DNA of 64,000 nucleotides from Bacteroides sp. GM023 (GCF_014750685.1 NZ_JAAXGE010000005.1:668981-732980), one strand, 5' to 3'; counted from the first letter of the stretch, positions 51,260 through 61,161 are shown. The notes: a model not told the origin generated them from the letters alone. Numbers and translations are program-made.

Positions 51260-54200
51260 ACTTTCTCTATTCTTTCTTCATCCACATACCACAGATAACC
51301 GGTTATATTCTTATATCCCATTTTTGTGAGCAATTGCATATATCCTTTCACCTGCTTGTTGTATTTCGGATTTGCTTTACCAAACTTAAAATCGACTACA
51401 ACGACTTGCCCGTCTTTCATCATTACACGATCCGGACGACGAGTTTGTAGTTTCCCTTTCTCCTTATAGATAATGGCACACTCATTAAATAAAGTCCACT
51501 TCCCCGAATACCAGTCTTGTATTTCGGGAGAAGAGAAGGCTTTTTGTGCTACTTCGCGTGCCACTTTTTCTTTTTCCTCATTCCTGATAACTCCTTCAAA
51601 GATAAGTCGTTCGATAGCCGGGTCTATATCTTCTGCCGTTTCGATGGCGGAGAATACGGTGTGCAACATACGCCCGCGATTGATAAAGCGGTCTTCGGAT
51701 TCTTCTTCTTCGATTCCCTGTATAAAATCAGCCGAACGATTGGACTGACGGAACTCTATATCGTGACGCATGGATTCCATCTGAACAGGCAACTTCTCTG
51801 GCTTTTGAGTGAGTTTGTTGGTGGAAGTCTTTGCTTTTTCTTCTTCCGAAGGACAAAGTTCCCCTTGCTCATAGCAGTCTTCTTCCCAAGCTATTCCTTC
51901 TTTAAGGGCTACAACAGGGAGAGTGTTTGCCAATAGTTCGGACATTGTTCCTTTTTGAGCTTTTCGGCTCCATATGATAAGGTTCTTTCCTGCACGGGTA
52001 AAAGCTACGTATAGCAAATTCAAATTGTCTACCCAAAGTTGCAGTCGTTCATGCAGATAGTCGTTCCCGTATATAGATTCCGCCATCTGCGTGGAGTAGT
52101 TGATAGGAAGAATGTCCAAAGCATTGAACGGTGCTGCCTGCGGGGCACACCATACCAGTTGGTTATTCGTTTCGTTCTCTAGTTTCCAATCACAGAAAGG
52201 AAGGAGTACGGTATGGAATTCCAATCCTTTGGATTTGTGTATGGAGAAGATTCGGATACCTTCTACTTCTCCGCTTGGGATCGTTTTGCTGCATAATGTT
52301 TCGTCCCAATAACGGATAAATCCGTCAAGTTCGGATGAGTTCTTTTGCAGGTAATCTGTGACTGCATCGAAAAAGGCGAATAAATAAGCATCCTGTTCTT
52401 TGATGCGTTTCATTTCGAAGATGCTGAAAAGTTCCTCCAGTAATTCATAGAGTGGCATTAGTTTCAGTTCTTTTATCCTTTCAAGGAATGCGGCAGGAAG
52501 ATAGTCTTCGGCGGGAAGGAGTAGGAGAGTATTCCAATCCAGACCTTTCTGTAAGACTTCATTCTGATAGGCTACTGCCAGTTGGGCACGGGCTATCTTG
52601 TTGTTTTCGTCTGAGAGATAGCGCAAGGCGTCCAGCATCATACAGATAGCCAGGGAAGCATCAAGACGGAAAGCTTCGTCCGATACTATTTTGCAATGTA
52701 CTTCTTTGTCGAAGTAATCGGCGATGCGGGGAATGCTTTTGTTTTTTCGCACCAGAATGGCTATATCATTCGGTCGTACACCGTTGGAAAGCAGATGCTG
52801 TACTTCTGCTCCTAAACTGATTAGTGTCTGCTCGATATAGTCATGCTCTTCGTCAGGTTCGAGAAAAGAAACTTTTACATATCCTTTTTCCACGTTTCGG
52901 GGGGATTCCTGTGCTACGTCCGCATAGGCTTTTTGCAAGTCTTCGCAATCTTTGTCGAGTTGAGCTTTATAGACTCCGTTCAGATAGTCGGCAGCAGCCG
53001 TAAAGATATGATTGTTGAATCGGATGATATTGGTTTCACTTCTTCGGTTGGTTGCCAATGTTTTGACACGAATCGGGAAATGCTCGATATGGTCGTTCAG
53101 GCCATTAAGAATTCCCCAGTCGCCATTTCTCCAACGGTAGATGGATTGCTTAACGTCTCCGACAATCAGGCTGTTTGCCCCCTGGGAGAGCCCTTCCAAT
53201 AAAAGTAGCTTGAAGTTTCCCCATTGCATCCGGCTGGTATCCTGAAACTCGTCTATCATGACATTGCGGATATTCGTTCCTATCTTTTCGAATACAAAAG
53301 AGGAATCGCCGTCTTTCACTAATTGGTGGAGTAGGGCATTGGTATCTGACAACAAGAAACGGTTATTATCGTGGTTCAACTGGCGTACTTCTTCGTCGAT
53401 ATTGGCGAGAAGCTGCACCTTATTGAGATGTTGCAGGGATAGTCGGCAACTATTAAGCAACAGATTATTTTTGGAGCGTAGCTTTTCGGCATCTTCCAGG
53501 ATTTGTATGAGAGTGGAAGATGCTAAGTTAATGATGTCCGCATAACGGGAGGAAGTCTTTGCTGCCCAATTCTTGGCATCTTCCAGGCATTTTTCTACTG
53601 TGGCATTACGTATGTCGTTACCTAAAACTCCATTGTTGAGTTTGCGAAAGTAACTGCCGATTCCGCGTGAACCGCCTTTCAGGTCGTCGGCAGTTAATGC
53701 GTGCCCGTCCAGTTCGCCTTCGAATTGGTCGTAGAAACCTTTCATCTGTTCCAGAATCTCTGTTTCCAGGGCTTTCAGGTGCTTACGGTATTCCTTGATG
53801 GTGTCCAGATTGCGCAACCGTTCCCGAAGTCTTTCTCCTTTCTCTATATAACCTTCATCGAAGATATTGCGTCCGAAACTCTTGACTTCATCCGAAACGT
53901 TCCAACGCTTATCGTCAGCAATCCGTTCGTTGATATAGTCTAATAACCATGCAAGAACCGGAGAAGTAGGACCAAGCTTTTCGATCATACTGTCTACTGC
54001 GTCGCTAAGCACTTCGGTATTATTCAATTCTATATTCAGGTTCGGACTAAGCTCTAGTTCACGTGCCAGATTACGCATGACGGATTGGAAGAATGAGTCG
54101 ATTGTTTCTACCCGGAAACGGCTATAGTCATGCAGCATATAGCCGAGAGCAATACCGGCTGCTTCACGTATCTCTTGTTCCGTCTTGTCTGTCTCTTCCT

Positions 54201-54426
54201 TGATGCGGTTGAGGTAGGCTTCAGAATCTTTGTCACCTGTCTGAATACCATAAAGCTGGCTGAGAATGCGTTCTTTCATCTCTGCCGTAGCCTTGTTCGT
54301 GAAGGTCACAGCAAGAATTTGCCGATAGGCATACGGATTAAGAATGAGTAACTTAATATATTCTACAGCCAGGGTAAATGTTTTTCCCGAACCTGCAGAG
54401 GCTTTATAAACAAGGAGTTCGCTCAT
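51256..54426 (-). CDS. AddA/UvrD-like helicase-nuclease
   Basis: A 1,056-residue UvrD/Rep-family helicase with a nuclease end. It has Walker A in ASAGSGKTFTLAVEY (about 10-24), DEFQDTSRMQW (motif II), GDVKQSIYRWRNGD (motif III), SIHKSKGLEF (motif V) and VAFTRAGKNL (motif VI). The nuclease core VVVVDFKFGK lies near residue 1015. With the AddB-like protein it would process DNA ends. The two genes are separated by the radical SAM and TonB genes, unlike classical adjacent addBA. Confidence 0.9.
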   Translation of the reverse strand: MSELLVYKASAGSGKTFTLAVEYIKLLILNPYAYRQILAVTFTNKATAEMKERILSQLYGIQTGDKDSEAYLNRIKEETDKTEQEIREAAGIALGYMLHDYSRFRVETIDSFFQSVMRNLARELELSPNLNIELNNTEVLSDAVDSMIEKLGPTSPVLAWLLDYINERIADDKRWNVSDEVKSFGRNIFDEGYIEKGERLRERLRNLDTIKEYRKHLKALETEILEQMKGFYDQFEGELDGHALTADDLKGGSRGIGSYFRKLNNGVLGNDIRNATVEKCLEDAKNWAAKTSSRYADIINLASSTLIQILEDAEKLRSKNNLLLNSCRLSLQHLNKVQLLANIDEEVRQLNHDNNRFLLSDTNALLHQLVKDGDSSFVFEKIGTNIRNVMIDEFQDTSRMQWGNFKLLLLEGLSQGANSLIVGDVKQSIYRWRNGDWGILNGLNDHIEHFPIRVKTLATNRRSETNIIRFNNHIFTAAADYLNGVYKAQLDKDCEDLQKAYADVAQESPRNVEKGYVKVSFLEPDEEHDYIEQTLISLGAEVQHLLSNGVRPNDIAILVRKNKSIPRIADYFDKEVHCKIVSDEAFRLDASLAICMMLDALRYLSDENNKIARAQLAVAYQNEVLQKGLDWNTLLLLPAEDYLPAAFLERIKELKLMPLYELLEELFSIFEMKRIKEQDAYLFAFFDAVTDYLQKNSSELDGFIRYWDETLCSKTIPSGEVEGIRIFSIHKSKGLEFHTVLLPFCDWKLENETNNQLVWCAPQAAPFNALDILPINYSTQMAESIYGNDYLHERLQLWVDNLNLLYVAFTRAGKNLIIWSRKAQKGTMSELLANTLPVVALKEGIAWEEDCYEQGELCPSEEEKAKTSTNKLTQKPEKLPVQMESMRHDIEFRQSNRSADFIQGIEEEESEDRFINRGRMLHTVFSAIETAEDIDPAIERLIFEGVIRNEEKEKVAREVAQKAFSSPEIQDWYSGKWTLFNECAIIYKEKGKLQTRRPDRVMMKDGQVVVVDFKFGKANPKYNKQVKGYMQLLTKMGYKNITGYLWYVDEERIEKV

Positions 54427-54443
54427 ACTGTGTTATATCAGGA

Positions 54444-55055
54444 TTAATAGAACCTTTTCATAAAATCAGTTCCGAAATAAAGTAAGAATAAGGGTAGATA
54501 GTCTTTTAACGCTACTCGCAGTAGCTTCAAAGCCTGTCCGATCCGGTAATTGATGGTTTGTGGAGAAACTTTGAGCCTTTCGGCTATCTCCTTGTGAGTT
54601 AACCGTTGATTGCGGTTCATTTCATACGCTTCGCGGTATTCTTTAGGGAGTTGATTCAGTGCTTCTTCATATAATCGTAGAAGTTCATTTTCCAAATAAA
54701 AATCAGGATTATTAAATTCACCTTCGTATTTCTCCACGATTTCCTGATGTACTTTCCGTTTGATTTCGAAATGGGAAAGACGATTGAGCGCCTTGTTTTT
54801 GACTATCGTAAAGAGAAGGGTTTTCAGCGTTAGCTCCGGCATGAGGCTGGAACGGTTCTCCCATAACCACATCATCGTTTCCTGTACAATCTCTTCAATT
54901 TCCTCCTGTTCACCAACATACTGTGAGCAGAATGCACACAATCGACGAAAGTAATGACGGTAGACTGCGTCAAAAACTTTTTCTTCGCCTGCTTTCAGAG
55001 CGTTGATGACAGATTTATTATTGTTAATATCTAGAAATATTGGAGATTGTGACAT
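54444..55055 (-). CDS. ECF-type RNA polymerase sigma-70 factor
   Basis: A 203-residue group 4 sigma factor. Region 2 reads FDAVYRHYFRRLCAFCSQYV through EIVQETMMWLWENRS. Region 4 is LNQLPKEYREAYEMNRNQRLTHK then IAERLKVSPQTINYRIGQAL. It directs RNA polymerase to target promoters. A -7-like box lies at 55076-55083. It is divergent from a FecR anti-sigma gene (gap 160 bases), the likely partner, and 17 bases upstream of the AddA-like gene on the same strand, so read-through into addA is possible. Confidence 0.92.
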   Translation of the reverse strand: MSQSPIFLDINNNKSVINALKAGEEKVFDAVYRHYFRRLCAFCSQYVGEQEEIEEIVQETMMWLWENRSSLMPELTLKTLLFTIVKNKALNRLSHFEIKRKVHQEIVEKYEGEFNNPDFYLENELLRLYEEALNQLPKEYREAYEMNRNQRLTHKEIAERLKVSPQTINYRIGQALKLLRVALKDYLPLFLLYFGTDFMKRFY

Positions 55056-55215
55056 TCTCTTTTTAATTTGTAAGACAAAAATAATGAAAGAAGTAGAGAA
55101 AAGAAATAAAAAGGGGAGAAAAATGTTTTTTTCTTTTTGAGTTTAGTATATTTGTACTGCCAACTGTATTACTACAAAGGTATTATATTTTTTATTGTAA
55201 AAAGATTGAATAGAC
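55056..55215. promoter_or_regulatory. Divergent promoter region of the sigma and FecR genes
   Basis: On the plus strand TATATTTG (55147-55154) fits the -7 box for FecR. On the minus strand CAAAAATA (55076-55083) reads TATTTTTG for the sigma gene. Neither has a TTTG at the right -33 distance, which fits control by a special sigma factor or activator. Confidence 0.45.
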
Positions 55216-56211
55216 ATGGATGAAATAATCTTGTTGAGTTATCTACGAGGTGAATGTAAGGATGAGGAAGCTGGACAGGTGGAAGCCTGGTGCAAGGAGA
55301 CACCGGAGAACCGGAAAATTCTGGAACAGCTTTACTACACTCTTTTCGTAGGTGACCGGGTAGCGATGATGAATGCTGTAGATACAGAGGCGTCATTAGA
55401 TAAATTTAAGTCGGCTATCCGGGAGAAAGAAAAGAAGGCCAAACGGAAGAATATGTCAATCCGTTGGGGACGTTATAGTACTGTGGCCGCTGCTTTCCTT
55501 GCCGGACTTGTTTTTGCGGGCGGAGTTACCTGGGGATTACTATCCAATAAACTTTCGGATTATGAAGTGCTGACTGTGGCAGGACAAAGGGCACAGACGG
55601 TGCTCCCGGATGGTAGTAAGGTATGGCTGAATGCGTCTTCAAAATTGGTTTATCATAACTCTTTCTGGAGCTCAGACCGTCAGGTTGACTTGTCGGGTGA
55701 AGCCTATTTCGAAGTGGCTCATAACAAGCGCGCTCCATTTATAGTAAACAGCAAGCAAATCAAGACATGTGTGCTGGGTACTAAATTTAATGTACGTGCA
55801 CGTGAAGAAGAGAATAGGGTAGTGACTACATTGCTTCAAGGTTTGGTTCGGGTGGATTCTCCACGGACAGAGGATAATGGTTATTTGCTGAAACCGGGAC
55901 AAACGTTAAATGTGAATACGGATACTTATCAGGCTGAATTGATTGAATATAACCAACCTACGGATGTTCTTTTGTGGATTAATGGTAAACTGGTATTCAA
56001 ACAACATTCTTTATTGGAGATCACGAATGTCATGGAAAAGTTGTATGATATTAAATTTGTCTATGAGGATGATGCTTTGAAGACGGAACGTTTTACTGGT
56101 GAGTTCTCTACAGATAGTACTCCGAACGAAATTCTGAACGTTTTGATGCATACCAATCATTTCAATTATAAGAAAGATGGACGGATGGTTCGGTTGATGA
56201 AGAAGAAATAA
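55216..56211 (+). CDS. FecR-family anti-sigma factor
   Basis: A 331-residue protein with a cytoplasmic N-terminal part (about 1-85, MDEIILLSYLRGECKDEEAG), one transmembrane helix (about 88-112, VAAAFLAGLVFAGGVTW), and a periplasmic FecR domain with TVLPDGSKVWLNASSKLVY and GEAYFEVAHNKRAPFIV. The end (ILNVLMHTNHFNYKKDG) fits DUF4974, which contacts SusC-type N-terminal domains. It would hold the ECF sigma factor inactive until a signal comes from the outer-membrane receptor. The terminator at 56233-56270 follows it. Confidence 0.92.
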   Translation: MDEIILLSYLRGECKDEEAGQVEAWCKETPENRKILEQLYYTLFVGDRVAMMNAVDTEASLDKFKSAIREKEKKAKRKNMSIRWGRYSTVAAAFLAGLVFAGGVTWGLLSNKLSDYEVLTVAGQRAQTVLPDGSKVWLNASSKLVYHNSFWSSDRQVDLSGEAYFEVAHNKRAPFIVNSKQIKTCVLGTKFNVRAREEENRVVTTLLQGLVRVDSPRTEDNGYLLKPGQTLNVNTDTYQAELIEYNQPTDVLLWINGKLVFKQHSLLEITNVMEKLYDIKFVYEDDALKTERFTGEFSTDSTPNEILNVLMHTNHFNYKKDGRMVRLMKKK

Positions 56212-56232
56212 GAGAGAATAAATATGAGTTTT

Positions 56233-56270
56233 AAAAAAGGCTGGCTAAAATTCTTTAGCCAGCCTTTTTT
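56233..56270. terminator. Two-way terminator between FecR and the polysaccharide locus
   Basis: AAAAAAGGCTGGCTAAA (56233-56249) and TTTAGCCAGCCTTTTTT (56254-56270) form a perfect 17-bp stem with a 4-base loop. The A and T runs on both sides let it end both convergent transcripts. Confidence 0.9.
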
Positions 56271-56288
56271 AATGTTGCCAATTCATTT

Positions 56289-57200
56289 TTATTCCCAAGA
56301 ATAAACATTGAATTTAGTTATATCTACACGAGGGGGAATAGTTATCATCTGATATTTCAGATAACGTGTTTTAATGCGCTCTTCAAATTTGATGGTCTGT
56401 GTTTGACCAGAAGTTGTAAACTCTCCTATTGAAGTCCACTTAGTATTATCTTCTGAAGTAAATAACTCTATTTTTGTAGGGGCATAACTGGAAGCCCAAT
56501 GTCTGGTTTGGATACCGGTAAGTGTTTTCTTCTCAATAAAGTCAACCGTAAGCCAAAGAGGGGTATTATTGATTGCCACATCTGCACTTCCTGTTCCTGC
56601 TACACTATTAGAACTTGCGTTTTCAACTCCTTCCATAAAAGTGAACATCCATTTCTTAGGATCAGTTAATAGTACTTCCTGCTTTTTCCTTTCTGCACCT
56701 TTAGATATTTTAATGGAGATCTCCTGACGGAAATCCGAAGGAATTACCTCCGGCGATGCTTCTATACCATTAATCTTAATGTTCAGTGTATAATCGGCAG
56801 CTTCTTTTACAGATGATAAATCATCCCAATTATTGATGCTTACAGTAATCATTTCTGAATTCGTAGAACCGGCTTTTATCACTGCTGTTTTTGTGGTCAG
56901 ATCAATGTTTTCTTCCGAAATGCCATCGCATATGGCCGCAAGATTTACTTTTATATCCTGATTGGATGCTTTGTGGACAGTAACCATGAACTGATACTCG
57001 ACAGAACCTTCAATACCTTCTTCTTCAACGTGTTTCAAGGAAAACGATGGGGTTGGTTTTAAATAATCAGCTGGTAATAAGGAAACATAACTCATGTTCC
57101 ATTCGCTAATTGGATCTTCGTCATCCGTACATGATGAGAAAGAGGGTATAAGCAGGCCTATAAGACCTGCTATTGTTAGTAATCGAAATGCTTTTTTCAT
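56289..57200 (-). CDS. DUF1735-like lipoprotein with discoidin (F5/8 C) domain
   Basis: A 303-residue lipoprotein (signal MKKAFRLLTIAGLIGLLIPS, Cys in FSSCTDDED). The first half (about 35-165) has the DUF1735 pattern (YQFMVTVHKASNQDIKVNLAA, ISINNWDDL-like strands). The second half is a galactose-binding-like discoidin fold: TLTGIQTRHWASSYAPTKIE, TSEDNTKWTSIGEFTTSG and RYLKYQMI. It probably binds glycan on the cell surface for the locus. It is the last gene of the minus-strand operon, 23 bases after the DUF1735-LamG gene. Confidence 0.85.
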   Translation of the reverse strand: MKKAFRLLTIAGLIGLLIPSFSSCTDDEDPISEWNMSYVSLLPADYLKPTPSFSLKHVEEEGIEGSVEYQFMVTVHKASNQDIKVNLAAICDGISEENIDLTTKTAVIKAGSTNSEMITVSINNWDDLSSVKEAADYTLNIKINGIEASPEVIPSDFRQEISIKISKGAERKKQEVLLTDPKKWMFTFMEGVENASSNSVAGTGSADVAINNTPLWLTVDFIEKKTLTGIQTRHWASSYAPTKIELFTSEDNTKWTSIGEFTTSGQTQTIKFEERIKTRYLKYQMITIPPRVDITKFNVYSWE

Positions 57201-57223
57201 ATAAGTGTATAATTAAATTTTTA

Positions 57224-58423
57224 CTATTTCCATTCAGTGGCTTTATCCGTAGATAAAATTCCGTCAATCCAGGTAGGGGTGGCTGAAGTAGTTAAGGTGT
57301 GTCCTTTGCCGGTCGCATCCTCGAATACATTACCTTGTCCTTCATTGAACCGCCAATAAGCTTCCAGTCCTACAGATTTCGGGCTAACTTGAGTCATGTT
57401 ATTCTGAATTTGGGAAGCACTGCGGCTTACAGACCAAATACGTGCTTCGCTCATCAAAATTTTGCAATTTCCCCATCTGCTGTAAGAATCATCTCCCAGG
57501 CAGAACCAATTCACATTAGAGAATGTTGTCGCACCTGTCGGAATACTCAATACACCTGAATCAACACCATTTATATAAAGGCGGTAGCTAGAACCATCGC
57601 AAACTAATGCTAAATGTTGCCACTCATTTGGTTTGAAAGAATTACTTGGATTCAAATAAAGACGGTTGCGTCCTACAATCTGAACTAATGAATGTGCTTT
57701 ATAATCTGCATTATCGCTTTGAGGGTCTTCAAAACGTAAGAGGATAAAGTTTGCATCATCTCCTCCATTCTTAAATACGGCACGGTCACGATTGGCTGTA
57801 TTGCTCACCTGGAAGCGAACCTCTACTGTATATTGCGCATAAGTTTCGGGTGATTCTGTGAATTTATCAGCTTTAAGATTAGCGGCGCCGACAAACATAG
57901 GAGCTGAAAATTCGATGATACTTTCTGCCAGAATAACAAAAGTTCCTGTATTCTCCATAGCCGGGATACTTCCATCCTGTAATACCAGCTTTACAGGAAG
58001 GGCATATGACTCTCCTGATTTCATCATTTCCTGACTGAAAGCCTTCAAAGCGATAGAGAGTGCATCAGTGGCGTATTGCCCTGCTTTCACTGTAATATTT
58101 TCCGGCAATGTATAATAACCCTCGGGTAACATAATATATCCGGTTCCGTTTATATGGTTATAAGCATCGAGTACAGCCTGGTCTGTGACTAATTTATAAT
58201 GATTATCGGTGGAAGACAGGTTACTAAGATGCACATTCAGAGAAGTAAAACTTTCTCCGGTAGCCTGCACTGTCACTTTTTGACTTGTACTCGACAGTGC
58301 TTCTTCTATATAGGCATGTGTATCTAATGTATCGTATTTCGCTTCTCCGCAACCTATTATGCTTCCTAACCCCGCAATAACCGCAGATAAGCATAAAGTT
58401 CTTATATAATTTATACGTTTCAT
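57224..58423 (-). CDS. DUF1735 and LamG-domain surface lipoprotein
   Basis: A 399-residue lipoprotein (signal ending SIIGCGEAKYD, Cys about 25). Residues about 30-175 are the DUF1735 domain (YNHINGTGYIMLPEGYYTLP). Residues about 185-395 are a LamG/concanavalin-like jelly roll, with VFKNGGDDANFILLRFED, LYINGVDSGVLSI and YWRFNEGQGNVFEDATGKG. Such proteins bind glycans beside SusCD and a GH18 enzyme in Bacteroides. It begins 9 bases after the GH18 gene. Confidence 0.88.
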   Translation of the reverse strand: MKRINYIRTLCLSAVIAGLGSIIGCGEAKYDTLDTHAYIEEALSSTSQKVTVQATGESFTSLNVHLSNLSSTDNHYKLVTDQAVLDAYNHINGTGYIMLPEGYYTLPENITVKAGQYATDALSIALKAFSQEMMKSGESYALPVKLVLQDGSIPAMENTGTFVILAESIIEFSAPMFVGAANLKADKFTESPETYAQYTVEVRFQVSNTANRDRAVFKNGGDDANFILLRFEDPQSDNADYKAHSLVQIVGRNRLYLNPSNSFKPNEWQHLALVCDGSSYRLYINGVDSGVLSIPTGATTFSNVNWFCLGDDSYSRWGNCKILMSEARIWSVSRSASQIQNNMTQVSPKSVGLEAYWRFNEGQGNVFEDATGKGHTLTTSATPTWIDGILSTDKATEWK

Positions 58424-58432
58424 AAGTTTATA

Positions 58433-59566
58433 TTATTTTTTGAGTAGTGGATGTGATGACGGATTCATGATTTGAATAGCACGGCGCATATTCTTATATT
58501 CTGGTGAGGTACCGAATTCTGCTTCCATGTGATAAGTTCCCACACCACCTTTGCGAAAGCCGTTTCTCGGTTGCCAGCGCGCCATACCTTCCAATGATTT
58601 CATACTGTTATTATAACGGTCGGTATAGGGATAACCACCATCCATAGCGGCATCTGTCGCTTCAAAATTCTCGGTCATTATTGTTCTTCTTGTGATTTCT
58701 TCTTCACTCATCACTCCACCGAAAGTTTCTACCAATCCCGGTCCCCAAACCTTACCATCAATAAGTCGTTTGTCCAGGTTTGAATCGCTACCGGGTTTAT
58801 AAGCTTGAATAATGAAATAATTAAAGTAAGTTCCAATTTCAGGCTTGGTGGTGATTCTTTGAGGTTCACCATCAATTACTAATAATCTTCCTGTACCGGA
58901 TTTTGGTCCCAAATACTTACCCAATTCGTCAATAAAGAAAAATAGATTTTCATCTGTATCTACTATATTTCCTTTATACGGACCGGCTACCGGTTCATAG
59001 TCAATATCAAATCCATCATAACCATATAGATTTAAAGTATCCATAATGGCCCCAGCATATTTACGGATTGAAGCTTCTACTGCTTGTTTGTCACTTTCGT
59101 CTGACGGATATCCCCAAAACGCATTAATGGCTTCTTTCTTACTATCATATCCCATTTCTTTCCAATTATCAAGTATATTCTGTGGAGTCAGTTTATCTCC
59201 TACAGAACCAATAATTGAACAGTATATAATTTTGGTTCCTTTTTTTTGTTGACAGAAAGACATATCTTTGCGTTGAGCTTCAGAAAGGTTGGTTCCATTA
59301 TCCCAAATAGAAATAATATCTACACTATCAGGTATACTGGCCAGGGAGCTTTTCATAAAAGCCCCTTCGCCGCTCCAACCGCCAAACCAACCGAAAGCTA
59401 CTTGATGATCTGTCTGCTTATAAGCACGTAGAGCCGCATAATATTCATCCGAGACGATCGATTCCGGAAAAACTTTGGCTTCAGCATCTGTCCAATCACT
59501 ACAACCAATCAAAGATGTGGTGGCAAGTGATACGAGTGCAATGTATAGTAAATAAATTTTCTTCAT
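58433..59566 (-). CDS. GH18 glycoside hydrolase, endo-beta-N-acetylglucosaminidase-like
   Basis: A 377-residue lipoprotein (SLIGCSDWTD, Cys 22). The GH18 catalytic motif is YDGFDIDYEPV (about 187-197), which fits DGxDxDxE with Glu as acid and Asp as helper in the substrate-assisted mechanism. VAFGWFGGWSGEG and FNYFIIQAYKPG are barrel strands seen in Bacteroides EndoS/EndoBT-like enzymes that cut the chitobiose core of N-glycans. The neighbour set (SusC, SusD, DUF1735) resembles B. thetaiotaomicron N-glycan loci. The substrate is inferred, not proved. Confidence 0.88.
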   Translation of the reverse strand: MKKIYLLYIALVSLATTSLIGCSDWTDAEAKVFPESIVSDEYYAALRAYKQTDHQVAFGWFGGWSGEGAFMKSSLASIPDSVDIISIWDNGTNLSEAQRKDMSFCQQKKGTKIIYCSIIGSVGDKLTPQNILDNWKEMGYDSKKEAINAFWGYPSDESDKQAVEASIRKYAGAIMDTLNLYGYDGFDIDYEPVAGPYKGNIVDTDENLFFFIDELGKYLGPKSGTGRLLVIDGEPQRITTKPEIGTYFNYFIIQAYKPGSDSNLDKRLIDGKVWGPGLVETFGGVMSEEEITRRTIMTENFEATDAAMDGGYPYTDRYNNSMKSLEGMARWQPRNGFRKGGVGTYHMEAEFGTSPEYKNMRRAIQIMNPSSHPLLKK

Positions 59567-59594
59567 AAAAGTCCTTTTTTATGCATTATATAAA

Positions 59595-61145
59595 TTAGTT
59601 CTTTTTCGCCCATTTTAAATCAGTGGCTTCATTATCTGTCCCTTCAAGCTCTATGACTCCCTGGTCATAATTGGCTTTATTGTTCTGAGCTTCTGTATAA
59701 GGAAAACTCAAACGACGCATGCCCCGTTGGCTGCTCACACCACAATCAGACAGATTGTCAATGCAAGGGTAAAGTTCCGGATATCCTGTACGACGATATT
59801 CAGCCCATGCTTCCATACCTAACGGATAATTGGCAATCCATTTTTGAGTGATGATACGTTGGAAATTCTTTCCATCTATATTGTCCGATTCGCTATCATT
59901 CCATTTGACACCAACTGTGTTACTGATGGTGGCTGCAGCCTTCTGTACAGCGTCACTTGGATGTGTTACGGTAGGAGCATCAACTATTTTCATGAATTCA
60001 TCACCTGAGACTTGATATTGTTCCATAGAAAGACTAATACCTTCTTCATAGTATGCCTTGGCTGTTTTATCCCCCATCTTCCAATTGCGTAATTTACCTT
60101 CAGCACGTAAGAATGCAGTTTCTGCTGCACAAAAGACCATTAACTTGGAAGTTGCAGTATATGCAGGTATAGAATAGCCTGCCGCATCCGCTTTTTTAAA
60201 ATCTGCATCTCCGGTACGCATACCAACATATTTGTCTGTCATTCCGGTTAGAGTTGATTTGTTGAAGTATTTCACCATACGCGGGTCGTTATATGCAGTC
60301 ATATAGTCTACAATGTTTGCATTTACACGTAAATCTCCCCAGCTTACGGCAGCCAATTGGTATGGGTTGCTTTGTGAACCACAGGAAAGCATGGCATTAT
60401 CCGAGTTGCTTTCAATTAATCCGGCTTTATGTGTAACTGCGGCTTCCGCTGCCGGCTGTGCTATTTCAGGCCATACTCCACTAATTCGCATCGCAACGCG
60501 TAGACGCATGGAGTTTGCCAATTTAGCCCAACTTGCATAATTTCCATCGAAAACAGGATCGTTGTTTCCCAATGGTGTGTTTCCATTTGTTTCTACATTA
60601 TAATTATATAGAATGTCAGCTGCATTGGCCAAGTCGCTTAATATGTTGGTATAAACTTGTTTCTGACTATCATAGGAAACATAGAAATTACCTTTTTTTA
60701 CTTGGCTGTATGGCATCGGCCCGTAACAGTCAGTAATACGCAGCATCGTTATGGCACGTATCATGCAGACAAAAGCATAATAGTGTCCCGTGGAATTCGT
60801 CGCTTCCTGTATCTGGAAGAAGTTTCCATATATCTTCTCGAACGGCGTATTCCATGGATTGGCATTCCAGGCATCACTCTGATTGAATGTTCCGAAGTTA
60901 GTACCACTCCATGTATTGGATACACAAAGGTAGCCTCCCAACTGTCCCACCATCTGATCTTGCATCTGGGAGTCATTTTGCTGAATATTGACGATTGTTT
61001 CAATCATAGATTTCATAAGAGTGGCAGGATCTGCGTCATGAATCTGATATTGATTCGTATTATATTCTTCAAATTTATCGGTACAACTTCCTGCCAGCAA
61101 CAACAGTGTAGCACCGATTGTGATATTTCTTAGATATTTTCTCAT
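59595..61145 (-). CDS. SusD-like surface glycan-binding lipoprotein
   Basis: A 516-residue lipoprotein (signal with LLLLAGSCTDKFEEYN, Cys about 21). It fits the SusD-like_2 group: NTNQYQIHDADPATLMKSMI, helical TPR-like repeats, and an end with WAEYRRTGYPELYP and RRLSFPYTEAQNNKANYD. It caps the SusC barrel from outside and delivers glycan to it. It is 16 bases after susC, as usual for the pair. Confidence 0.92.
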   Translation of the reverse strand: MRKYLRNITIGATLLLLAGSCTDKFEEYNTNQYQIHDADPATLMKSMIETIVNIQQNDSQMQDQMVGQLGGYLCVSNTWSGTNFGTFNQSDAWNANPWNTPFEKIYGNFFQIQEATNSTGHYYAFVCMIRAITMLRITDCYGPMPYSQVKKGNFYVSYDSQKQVYTNILSDLANAADILYNYNVETNGNTPLGNNDPVFDGNYASWAKLANSMRLRVAMRISGVWPEIAQPAAEAAVTHKAGLIESNSDNAMLSCGSQSNPYQLAAVSWGDLRVNANIVDYMTAYNDPRMVKYFNKSTLTGMTDKYVGMRTGDADFKKADAAGYSIPAYTATSKLMVFCAAETAFLRAEGKLRNWKMGDKTAKAYYEEGISLSMEQYQVSGDEFMKIVDAPTVTHPSDAVQKAAATISNTVGVKWNDSESDNIDGKNFQRIITQKWIANYPLGMEAWAEYRRTGYPELYPCIDNLSDCGVSSQRGMRRLSFPYTEAQNNKANYDQGVIELEGTDNEATDLKWAKKN

Positions 61146-61161
61146 AACATTAGTTTTTCTT

